From Bacteroidota bacterium (GTDB lineage: Bacteria; Bacteroidota; Bacteroidia; Bacteroidales; GCA-2748055): a DNA stretch of 11,277 bases. How positions within the stretch are numbered: position 1 is the first letter of the stretch; every line of letters starts with the position of its first letter. Shown one piece after another: positions 1 through 8,000 of the stretch. Location: assembly GCA_030642565.1 (NCBI GenBank), contig DAOWNM010000053.1, positions 1 to 11,277 on the forward strand, read 5' to 3'. The notes beneath the pieces are model-generated. The model did no database searches and had not been told where the DNA came from. It saw only the letters and a program-made list of their open reading frames with translations. The position numbers were made by a program, and so were the translations under genes.

Positions 1-292
1 CAGTGACCAGGTATAGGCTCTTCATCGCCTCCAGCGGGGTATTTTCAAGCACCCTGTAAATGGATAAATAGACAGAACGTTTCGGTTCCCCATCCGCATA
101 AGGAACAAGTCTTTCATTCAAGTAATCCATTGGGAGGTTCTTCATCTTGGCGATGTCTAACTCCAGGAAGATGGCCTGACCACGCAACCTTTTTTTGGTA
201 CCAACTGCAAGATAGTTGCCAAATTCGGCTGGCGGAAGATGTGATGCTACCAGCGACTCGGGGGTAATGGAGAGGTATACGAACTGTTTCAT
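1..292 (-). CDS. Conserved hypothetical protein, N-terminal part (cut by window edge)
   Basis: This is a reading frame of 97 complete codons. It starts with ATG at 292-290 and runs off the left edge, so the C-terminus is unseen. The product begins MKQFVYLSITPESLVASHLP and continues with an AVGTKKRLRGQAIF stretch, then a PKRSVYLSIYRVLE segment. It has no signal peptide and no membrane segment, and the mix of short beta-type and charged segments suggests a soluble cytoplasmic protein. I recognise the style as a conserved Bacteroidota hypothetical protein but can assign no function. The start is only 12 bases after the stop of the universal stress protein gene on the same strand, so the two are very probably co-transcribed. 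That hints at a role in stress or energy-limited physiology, which is inference from position alone. The small gap and the clean frame make it a real gene. Confidence 0.8.
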   Translation of the reverse strand, partial: MKQFVYLSITPESLVASHLPPAEFGNYLAVGTKKRLRGQAIFLELDIAKMKNLPMDYLNERLVPYADGEPKRSVYLSIYRVLENTPLEAMKSLYLVT

Positions 293-304
293 GACGGTTG
301 GTTT

Positions 305-1408
305 TTAAGATGGGAAAAGTAAAATGGGCAGATTGGACTCCTGTAGTATTTTCTTGAATAGATTGGGTTTGAAGAGTTTCTCAAATATTCCTCGTTTATG
401 GACGGTAAATGAAAGAAGATTTATCTGGTTTCTGTCTGCAAAATCTTTAATACCATGATAAATATTTTCATCTTCAATTAACCGGCATTGAATATTGTGT
501 TGACCATACTCCTTCTTTAACTGCACGTTTAACTCATCCATTCTCTCTTTTTCAGCGGGATTATGAGCCGTATCGATATGAATACATGTTATCTGTTTAT
601 CGAAAGGTTCCACGATCTTCAATAATTGCTCCAGAGAGTGATGATCTTTCTCGTTATAATCGGTCGCATAAAGAATGTTTACATGCTCAAAATCCTCTTG
701 AGAACAGGGGCCCGGGATGGCATATACAGGAATTTCTAAACCACTGAGTATTGAATTTACCAATCCAGTGAGTACACTTCTGGAATCTTCTCTTCTTCCT
801 ATGGTTCCAAGCACAATAACATCGGGCTTGTATTTTTTGCTGATTACTTTAATTTTTCCAATGATATTTCCCATCACTATTGAGGAGTGGATTCTTACAT
901 CTTGTATCTTTTGACTGCCCATGTAAGCCTTCATTTTATGGGTAAAATCGACTATTTCGGTTTTTGCTCTCTTCTCCGTTTCCTTTAAGGTAGCCTTCAA
1001 ATAACTCAAGTATGTGGCCGATTCTTTAATGCTTAGATCAGCTACTGGATCTTCGTAGACATGCAGCAATTTAATTTCGGCTTTGATTTTTTGTGCCAGA
1101 TGAATGGCATAGTAGCAGGCGTATTCCGAACCCTTCGAGAAGTCGGTTGGAACGATTATTCTTTTTGAAAGATTGGTTGGTTCGATTTTCTCAATATCCA
1201 TTCCATGTTCCTCTTTAATATTCAACATGACCTGGATGGCTCTTTCCACATCTTCTTCTTTAACCTGGACACGGACTTCATCCCATTTACTTTCGGTAGT
1301 GCTGATAATGGCAAAAAAGCAATCTATGTTTTCGTTCTCAAGTTTTTCCTTGAGGAAATAAGCAGTTTTTGACTGCTCATATGTGGCGAGTGTGACTAAT
1401 GTGGGCAT
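305..1408 (-). CDS. Universal stress protein with N-terminal DUF2007-like domain and tandem UspA domains
   Basis: This is a 367-residue cytoplasmic protein. Residues 1-65 (starting MPTLVTLATYEQ, with a VQVKEEDVERAIQVM segment) resemble the DUF2007 putative signal-transducing domain. Residues 82-233 form a first UspA domain, opening with RIIVPTDFSKGSEYA and closing with VIVLGTIGRRED...TGLVNSIL...IPVYAIP. Residues 243-367 form a second UspA domain (NILYATDYNEKD ... LPILLFP). The first domain keeps GxxG of the nucleotide-binding loop, but the usual nine-residue spacing is ten and the following G-S/T is G-L. The second domain has only VHKRGIFEKL and no recognisable loop. ATP binding is therefore doubtful in the second half and possibly weakened in the first. 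Tandem Usp proteins are common in Bacteroidota and act in stress, starvation or redox adaptation; the exact role here is unknown. The ATG at 1408 is preceded by a perfect palindrome at 1425-1437 and followed at a 12-base gap by the next minus-strand gene. Confidence 0.9.
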   Translation of the reverse strand: MPTLVTLATYEQSKTAYFLKEKLENENIDCFFAIISTTESKWDEVRVQVKEEDVERAIQVMLNIKEEHGMDIEKIEPTNLSKRIIVPTDFSKGSEYACYYAIHLAQKIKAEIKLLHVYEDPVADLSIKESATYLSYLKATLKETEKRAKTEIVDFTHKMKAYMGSQKIQDVRIHSSIVMGNIIGKIKVISKKYKPDVIVLGTIGRREDSRSVLTGLVNSILSGLEIPVYAIPGPCSQEDFEHVNILYATDYNEKDHHSLEQLLKIVEPFDKQITCIHIDTAHNPAEKERMDELNVQLKKEYGQHNIQCRLIEDENIYHGIKDFADRNQINLLSFTVHKRGIFEKLFKPNLFKKILQESNLPILLFPS

Positions 1409-1424
1409 GGCAGTAAGTTTTTGC

Positions 1425-1437
1425 TAAAGGTCCTTTA
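1425..1437. promoter_or_regulatory. 13-bp perfect palindrome upstream of the universal stress gene
   Basis: The sequence TAAAGGTCCTTTA is a perfect inverted repeat (six-base arms around one central base), ending 16 bases before the ATG of the universal stress protein. The one-base centre is too tight for an RNA hairpin, so if it matters it acts as DNA, for instance as a dimeric repressor site. One arm also supplies an AAAGG that could serve as a distant ribosome-binding purine run. Chance occurrence in AT-rich DNA is possible, and no second copy was noticed nearby. Confidence 0.25.
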
Positions 1438-1470
1438 TTAACAAGAAAAACGAACGCGCATTTTGTTTAC

Positions 1471-1605
1471 TTAAATCCCCATTTTTTTATGGAAAAGTAT
1501 GAAGGTGCAGTTTCCGTCCAATGGTATTTTTGACAGCGCACGGTAATGATCTCTGCCCCTGCTGCGTATACCGATAACCGCCACATTAGCTGTGCTATTG
1601 GGACT
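1471..1605 (-). pseudogene. Decayed remnant of a Gfo/Idh/MocA-family oxidoreductase (N-terminal Rossmann motif only)
   Basis: Read on the minus strand from 1605 down to a TAA at 1473-1471, this frame gives SPNSTANVAVIGIRSRGRDH followed by YRALSKIPLDGNCTFI and a short unrelated tail. The pattern SPN-x-x-x-NVAVIG-IRSRG-x-x-H-x-x-AL-x-x-(I/L)P matches the first beta-strand, glycine-rich NAD(P)-binding loop and first helix of Gfo/Idh/MocA oxidoreductases, including the SPN linker that often follows the Tat signal in Bacteroidota members. There is no start codon or Tat signal in front, and only about 30 recognisable codons out of the usual 350-450. The catalytic EKP-type motif and the C-terminal domain are gone. 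The 5' end overlaps the last four codons and stop of the glycoside hydrolase gene in another frame, so the remnant cannot be a normal gene. It is most simply read as the scar of a deletion that removed an oxidoreductase once adjacent to the hydrolase. Family assignment rests on motif recognition alone. Confidence 0.6.
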
Positions 1606-4600
1606 GTACCAATTCAAAGGGCTCAAACAATCCGTAATCCAGTAGAAAATATTCAAAAGCCGATGGTATATTATCAGGTGCTTTATTCCAGGAGTGTGGC
1701 CCAAATATCCAATTGTCATTGCTGTTGTAGAAAAAACCAAAGCTGTTTTTCAGGCTTCCGGTCACTTTTACAACGACTTCATTTTCACCCTCTTTCAAGA
1801 AAGAGGTCACATCCAGCTCATTGGGCTGCCAGGCAATGACCCCGGCCGATTCGCCATTTACCATCACTTCAGAAATGGAACCATTCCAGTTTTTCAACCG
1901 TACTTTATACATAGTGTTTTCGGACTTTTTCAGGTTGAAACTTTGAGAATAGGCCACTTTTTGAGAATAGAATGGCAAACCGGCTTCACGCCACGATCCC
2001 AGTTGGCTTATATTTCCATCGGCAATTTCAAATCCTTTTTTGCCAGGGACCACAAGAAAATCACCCAATAAATAGACAGGCATTACTTCAGCCAAAATAT
2101 GCATTCTCGGAGCTTTCAGGGTAATTGTATTTCTGCCCTTCTTCAGGAATTCACCCACTGCAAACACCGGAAAATCTTTATCAATCCAAAAATCACCCTC
2201 CTGTGCTAACAGATTCTGACCATTCATGCTTACCTGCCATAAATCGGGACGTTCTATTACTGCACGAATTGATTTCAATGCGGCTGCACTCAGGTTTCTG
2301 TTTATTTCAAAATGGTAACTGGCTTCGAAACCGGAACTGGAATCAAATAGAGAATCCAGTACCAGATAATCCTTTTTATACTGAATTTTATGCTGCCAGG
2401 GGTTTCCCATTTCGATTCCATTTTCCTTGAACAGTCCAATAAGTGCATCCATAAAATAGATCTCTTTTTTGTCTGATTTTGAGGTCTTTAAATCAAGATA
2501 ATTTATCATCAGAATGTTGTCTGATTCACGCTTTACCTTCACTTTACCATCGCCATCCACCAGCTTTTCTGTTTTTGGAAGTCTGTATGCTTTAAGCTTA
2601 TCCGGCTTCTTGTCGGTAATCACAAACAGTGCGCTGCCTGCAGGATCCAATTCAACATTAAAAGAAGTTTTCCCATGTTCAATGTGGCTCGGATAAGCAA
2701 ATTCTTCACCGTTCAGTAAGTCAAGTTTAATGACATATTTTCCCTGAACAGAGACTTCTGCCTGAGCATTTTTCCTCTTATGTGAGTTTACCATAAAAAG
2801 CAATTGCCCGTCGTCAAGCACTCTGCGTTGATGATACAGCATGCCATTTTTGGTTTGATCCTTTATTTCGAACTCATCATTGTGAAGCATTTTTAGTGCA
2901 GCTGGATCTTCCAGTTTGCTCAAAAAAATCCATTGTTCCGCAAATTTTGTTGCCAACTCATCTGCTCTGGAAGATACCTCACCATCAACCCGGGAAATAT
3001 TCCGGTTAAACGATAGAATTTTCCCTCCTTTTTCCAGATAACCCGCAAGCAATTCAACAGTAGAACCATCCATATTTTCCATTTCTGCAGGGATCACTAC
3101 CAAAGAATAATCGCGCTGGCCAACGGTCAGCTTATCGCCGTTTACACTGCCCAATGTTTTCATTACATATTCGGAACCAAGGTCATATTCGAGATGCTGC
3201 TGTTCCATCCGGTACACAAAATTCTTAAAGCCATCCCGAATCCCGTATATCGCAGGATTCTTTGCTTTTCGTGAAAAGTACATCCGTGCGGAGGTGGTGG
3301 GTTGAAGTACCAGGGTTCGATTCATTTGTTGCCCGGCGGACATGGCCATACTTACGCGCCCAATGTAATCGCCCATTAATTTATAGTATTCCCACCATGG
3401 TTCATGATAAGAAAAAGAGGGGGGATAATCGAACTTACGAACACCATTGAGCGAATAATATGAGAGATGTTGATTTACAAAGTTAACGCCCAGTACACAT
3501 TGCCAGTCAACCAACCTTTTTTGCTCTTCAAAATTCATTTCCCAGCCTCCGCCTCCGTAGGTTTCACTTAGTGTGCGAATTCGTCCGGCCTGGTTGGCAG
3601 CACTTCGCAACTCGCGTATGGCACGATCGTTACCAAATTGTTTGCCTAAACCGGCGGTGTCCAGGCGATTTCCAAGCATATCAACGCCTGGTTGCTGGTG
3701 CCAGATATAAAAAGCAGCTTCATCGAATCCATGCGTAGGCTCCGGCCAACCGTGTTCCCAATAGTGACCTGTCCATCTCAAATCGTTTTCATCGCAGTAT
3801 TTACTCCACGGTTTTGCCCAACGGTCGATAAATAGTTCAAGAATAAGTTCATAATAGTCGTGACGAACCTTTTTCCAATTTTCGGTCTCTTCGACCAGAG
3901 AAGGCAGGTTTGTTTTTAAATCGTATCCCCAGCGCTCCTGAAAAGCATCCCATAAATCGGGGGTCCACCGCATCATGGTGCCCCTCGACATGGCGGCTTC
4001 AAGGTTGGGTTCGTCGGTAAAAATACCTGGTAATGTTTTTCCAAAATCGGCACTATTCTTTTCATAACCATTGGTCATGGTTACCTCCAGGAATTTTTCG
4101 GTTACACCCGGGTACAAAAGGTCGATATATGAGAATCCCCCATACCAGGGCGATTTCGCCGGATAAGTTTTGTCAAAGAGATAGTAAGTGCCATTTTTCC
4201 CTTTCTCACTTTCAATGGAGTTTGTAATATCAACAAACTCATCTCCACTTTTTTTCAAAACAACTTCCAGATCATCAGATGGAAAATCATCCACCGTCTC
4301 CTGAACATACAATTTTAACCCGGTTCCGTGTCTGTAAGAATCGGGCATTTCTGCCGGAACATGACCACCTGCAAATCCTGATGGATATGAATTTTCATCG
4401 TATATCCATACTTTCATATCCAGCTCTTTCGCTTTTTGAACGGTGAAATCGAAAAGATAAAACCACTCATCAGATAGATACTCGGTAAGTAAACCGGGGC
4501 GCGGATGCACAAAGACACCACCAATTCCGGCCTTTTTAAACTCCTTCATCTGAAAATCAATTCCCTCCTTGGTAATTTGTTCATTCCAGTCCCAAAGTGG

Positions 4601-4753
4601 TGCACTGCGGTATTCCGATGGAGGATCGGCAAACAGGGTTCTCATCTCTTCTATAGAATGGATGCCGTCTGCAACAGGTTTTGGACTACAGGCAAAAGCA
4701 AGTACCAGCAATGAACCTATTAAAACATTGGTTAGCAGATGAGTTCTTTTCAT
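1595..4753 (-). CDS. GH106-like glycoside hydrolase, exported lipoprotein (putative alpha-L-rhamnosidase-type)
   Basis: This is a 1052-residue protein. Residues 1-22 form a lipoprotein signal (hydrophobic VLIGSLLVLAFA, then C22 and SPKP), so it should be exported and lipid-anchored. Residues 35-450 look like a (beta/alpha)8 catalytic barrel: ADPPSEYRSAPLWDWNEQIT, KKAGIGGVFVHPRPGL, KVWIYDENSYPSGFAGG, IFTDEP (244-249) and LSETYGGGG (395-403). This pattern matches GH106-like enzymes (alpha-L-rhamnosidase type) and their uncharacterised relatives. D247/E248 and E397 are candidate catalytic acids, by inference. Residues 540-590 resemble a glutamine-amidotransferase-like or trimerisation fold (SLVVIPAEMEN ... 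LEKGGKILSF). Two beta-sandwich, galactose-binding-like domains follow (about 795-910 and 920-1050). The total length fits the family. The ATG at 4753 gives the complete signal peptide and has AGGA three bases upstream. The likely role is removing terminal sugars from plant or algal polysaccharides. The exact substrate cannot be read from sequence, and no SusC/SusD partner lies in the window. A decayed oxidoreductase lies at its 3' end. Confidence 0.85.
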   Translation of the reverse strand: MKRTHLLTNVLIGSLLVLAFACSPKPVADGIHSIEEMRTLFADPPSEYRSAPLWDWNEQITKEGIDFQMKEFKKAGIGGVFVHPRPGLLTEYLSDEWFYLFDFTVQKAKELDMKVWIYDENSYPSGFAGGHVPAEMPDSYRHGTGLKLYVQETVDDFPSDDLEVVLKKSGDEFVDITNSIESEKGKNGTYYLFDKTYPAKSPWYGGFSYIDLLYPGVTEKFLEVTMTNGYEKNSADFGKTLPGIFTDEPNLEAAMSRGTMMRWTPDLWDAFQERWGYDLKTNLPSLVEETENWKKVRHDYYELILELFIDRWAKPWSKYCDENDLRWTGHYWEHGWPEPTHGFDEAAFYIWHQQPGVDMLGNRLDTAGLGKQFGNDRAIRELRSAANQAGRIRTLSETYGGGGWEMNFEEQKRLVDWQCVLGVNFVNQHLSYYSLNGVRKFDYPPSFSYHEPWWEYYKLMGDYIGRVSMAMSAGQQMNRTLVLQPTTSARMYFSRKAKNPAIYGIRDGFKNFVYRMEQQHLEYDLGSEYVMKTLGSVNGDKLTVGQRDYSLVVIPAEMENMDGSTVELLAGYLEKGGKILSFNRNISRVDGEVSSRADELATKFAEQWIFLSKLEDPAALKMLHNDEFEIKDQTKNGMLYHQRRVLDDGQLLFMVNSHKRKNAQAEVSVQGKYVIKLDLLNGEEFAYPSHIEHGKTSFNVELDPAGSALFVITDKKPDKLKAYRLPKTEKLVDGDGKVKVKRESDNILMINYLDLKTSKSDKKEIYFMDALIGLFKENGIEMGNPWQHKIQYKKDYLVLDSLFDSSSGFEASYHFEINRNLSAAALKSIRAVIERPDLWQVSMNGQNLLAQEGDFWIDKDFPVFAVGEFLKKGRNTITLKAPRMHILAEVMPVYLLGDFLVVPGKKGFEIADGNISQLGSWREAGLPFYSQKVAYSQSFNLKKSENTMYKVRLKNWNGSISEVMVNGESAGVIAWQPNELDVTSFLKEGENEVVVKVTGSLKNSFGFFYNSNDNWIFGPHSWNKAPDNIPSAFEYFLLDYGLFEPFELVQSQ

Positions 4754-4809
4754 AGTTCCTAAATTTAATTTATATCTTGATCAATGTTCTAACTTAATGC
4801 TGTTTTTAC

Positions 4810-4995
4810 ATGATAAAACTGTTAACATCCCTGATATTCCTTTTCATTTTCACTGTTTCCTGGTCACAGGAGAATGCGGATAGCGCGAAATCCAAATTTG
4901 AAGCTGCGGCAACCATTAGCCTGAATAGCAATATCACCCTTCTCCCGGGTTCAAATGGAATGCGGGATTGGCTTATACAATATAAAACCAGCTAA
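4810..4995 (+). pseudogene. Collapsed remnant of an outer-membrane beta-barrel protein gene (61-codon ORF)
   Basis: The open frame codes for 61 residues: a Sec signal peptide (MIKLLTSLIFLFIFTVSWSQ), then a segment ending FEAAATISLNSN, then a short tail without family character. The first part looks like the N-terminus and first strand of a large Bacteroidota outer-membrane beta-barrel. The DNA at 4931-4985 encodes the other end of such a protein in a different frame: ignoring one T in the run TTCTCCCGGG gives ISPFPGFKWNAGLAYTI followed by a TAA at 4983-4985, a typical final beta-strand. The simplest reading is that a large internal deletion joined the start of the gene to its last codons, plus a one-base insertion, leaving a fossil. 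The alternative is a genuine small secreted protein, or a one-base sequence error on top of the deletion. It lies 56 bases from the divergent hydrolase gene and 42 bases before the macroglobulin start. Confidence 0.55.
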
Positions 4996-5000
4996 TTATG
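4968..5000 (+). promoter_or_regulatory. Weak candidate Bacteroidota-type promoter for the macroglobulin/pbpC operon
   Basis: TAATTATG at 4993-5000 differs in one base from the Bacteroidota -7 consensus TAnnTTTG. A TTG at 4968-4970 lies 22 bases upstream, close to the usual 19-21 base spacing of the -33 element. Transcription would start near 5008, giving a leader of about 30 bases before the ATG at 5038. The elements overlap the end of the beta-barrel remnant, so the promoter may have formed or survived there. The match is imperfect and could be chance. Confidence 0.25.
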
Positions 5001-5037
5001 CACACCTACATCAATCTGAAACCAACCACCAACTGAA

Positions 5038-8000
5038 ATGAAAAATGCCCTTTTTCTGCTACTAGTCGTTGCGGTAATCACCGGATGCAAGGACAAAAAC
5101 ACTGAAATTCCATCCATCGATCCGGCCTTCATAAACTATATTTCCGGATTTACCAGCGGGGTGATTTCAGCCGGCTCCAACCTGGCTATCTCCCTGGTAT
5201 CGGACCTGCCTGAAGCCATAAGGGAGCAGGCGCTGGGCCTTGAGTTGCTTGAATGCAAGCCATCGGTAAAAGGAAGCTACAGATGGATCGATAGTCGAAC
5301 GCTGGAGTTCACTCCCGCGGAGATGCTGAAGCCCGGGACGGTGTATCAATGCAAGTTTCAGTTGCATAAACTGATGGAGGTGCCGGATCCGTTAAAGACA
5401 CTGGAATTTCAGTTTCAGACCATTCAGCAGGCCCTTTTTGTGGAGTTGAAAGGTCTGAACAGCCTGGACGATAAAGATCTGCAATGGCAACAGCTAAGAG
5501 GCAACCTGAAAACGGCAGATTATGCCGATATGGAGTTGGTGGAGCATGTGCTGACAGGCTCACAGGATGGGAAATCACTTCAGATTAGGTGGACCCATAA
5601 CAGTGAGGGGACCAGTCACGAATTCACCGTCGACAGCATCTTTCGTACCAAAGAAAAGGAGCAGGTGTTGGTCCGGTGGGATGGCAAAGTTATACAGAGT
5701 GAGGACCGGGGGGAAGAGGTGGTAACCATTCCTCCCCTGGGCGATTTCAAACTGATGAATACCCATGTCAGGCAACAGCCCGAACAGTATATCAGCCTCT
5801 TCTTTTCGGACCCTATCAGCAAATCACAGGATCTGCGGGGCCTGATCTACCTGGAGTCGGGAGAGGATGTAAAGCTTGAGTTGGAAGGTAGCCAGGTGAA
5901 GGTGCATCCCACCTTCAGGCTCCAGGGGACCAAAACGCTGGTCGTCAATGGTGCCGTAAGGAATACGCTCGACTACAACCTCATTGAATCTTACAAAAAG
6001 AAAGTAACATTTACCAGCATCAATCCCGATGTGAAACTGATCGGCGACGGTGTGATCCTTCCGGGAACCGATGGAATGATCTTCCCTTTCAAGGCGGTTA
6101 ACCTGAAAGCGGTGAATGTACGGGTCATCAAGATCTTTGAGGACAATATCGGACAGTTCTTTCAGGAAAATCAGTACAGTGGGGACAACGAAATAAAACA
6201 AGTGGGACGGATGATTGTGAAAAAGGAGGTGGCACTGACCTCTGATGATCCCATCGACTACGGGATCTGGAACATATTCTCCCTGGACCTGGCAGAACTT
6301 ATAGAGACCGAACCCGGTGCCATTTACAATGTGTCGATCACCTTCGACCGCTCCCAGGCACTTCTTCCCTGTGCCGCAGGTGGTGAGCAGGAAGAGTTGA
6401 AACCTTTCAAGGAGGACCGGGAGGTGGAACGATTCAACGATCCGCCCACCGGGAATTACTACTGGGGGTATGATTACTACGAGAATTACAACTGGAGTGA
6501 GAGAGAGGATCCCTGCACAGACTCCTATTATACCTATAAGAAGAGCAGGAACGAAGCATCGAGAAATGTGCTTGCCTCTGACCTGGGAATCATTGCCAAG
6601 GGAGGTAGTGGTACAGCGCTGTTTGTGGCCATAACCAGCCTGGTAAGTACCGAACCCATAAGCGGTGTTGAGGTGGAGATATACAACTACCAGAACCAGC
6701 TGATGGAGGTGCAACAGACCGACCAGAAAGGGATGGTGACCATTCTGCTCGAAAAAAAACCTTACCTGTTGGTTGCCACGCACGGACCCCAGCGAGGGTA
6801 CCTGCGACTGGACGATGGCTCGGCCCTCTCCACCAGTATGTTCGATGTGGCGGGCAATAAGAACCCAAAAGGAATCAAAGGGTTCATGTATGGTGAACGC
6901 GGGGTGTGGAGACCAGGCGATTCCATCTACATGACCTTTGTGCTGGAAGATCAGAATGAAGTTCTTCCCGATAACCACCCGGTGCGGTTTGAATTGTATA
7001 CTCCGGAAAACCAACTCTATCTGAATAAAACCAGCTCGACCGGACTCAATGGGGTGTACGATTTCAGGACCGCCACCGGGGCAGATGCACCCACCGGGAG
7101 CTGGCTGGCCAAGGTCAATGTGGGAGGTTCCACTTTTACCAAGACTGTAAAAATCGAAACGGTCAAACCAAACCGGCTGAAGATCAACATCGATTTTGGC
7201 AGTGAGATACTGAAAAGCGGACCGGTGGCCGGAAAACTGAATGCCAAATGGCTGCATGGAGCCGTGGCCAGGAACCTGAAAGCCGATATTGAACTGGACC
7301 TGAGTTCTACCACCACCAGCTTCAAAGAGTACCAGGGGTATGTGTTCGACGATCCTGTTAAGAGTTTCGAGGCCGAAGAGGAGATGGTTTTCGATGGGAA
7401 ACTGGACAGTCTTGGAAATGCCAGTTTTGTCCCCGGTATTGAGGTGGGAGATGAGGCTCCGGGTATGCTGCAGGCGTTCTTCAAAACCCGGGTATTTGAG
7501 AACTCGGGCGATTTCAGTGTGGATCGGTTTCCTTTGTTATACTCACCGTTCAGTAAATATGTAGGTGTGAAAATACCGGAGGGTCCGGGCTGGAACGGGG
7601 CCCTCTATTCAAATGAGACCAACCTGGTCCCCATCGTTACCGTGGATGAATCGGGAAAACCGGTGGATATTGCAAATCTCACCATTGAAATTTACGATGT
7701 GAAATGGAGATGGTGGTGGGACAGGGATGAGTATGATAACCTGGCCTCCTATGTTAGTAACAGGAGCCGGAACCTGATCAAAAGGGACAAAATAAGTACG
7801 GTGAACGGGAAGGCCATGTACGAAATGAATTTTGGTGAGAACCTCTGGGGACGGAAACTGATTCGGGTGACCGATTCCCGGGGAGGACACAGTACCGGTC
7901 AGACGTTCTATCTCGATTACAGGGGCTACTGGGAGACCGCATCCCAGGAAGGTCCCGGAGGAGCTGAAATGCTCTCATTTACGACAGATAAAAAAGAGTA

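Noticed and set aside
1479..1492. CCAT-T-run-ATGG inverted repeat as a terminator for the hydrolase transcript
   Set aside because: The four-base stem is too weak and there is no proper U-tract after it in the minus-strand direction.
1546..1839. A 97-codon plus-strand frame over the hydrolase 3' end and oxidoreductase fossil
   Set aside because: It is antisense to the conserved hydrolase C-terminus, has a Cys/His/Arg-rich composition and no family character.
4810..4995. Treating the 61-residue ORF as a genuine small secreted protein
   Set aside because: The downstream out-of-frame sequence reconstructs a barrel C-terminal strand and stop, and the in-frame tail has no family character. Kept as a pseudogene with moderate confidence.
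5824..7257. A 477-codon open frame on the strand opposite the macroglobulin gene
   Set aside because: It lies wholly inside a clear macroglobulin domain region, has no recognisable motif and a His/Gly/Pro-rich composition typical of an antisense shadow of a GC-rich gene.
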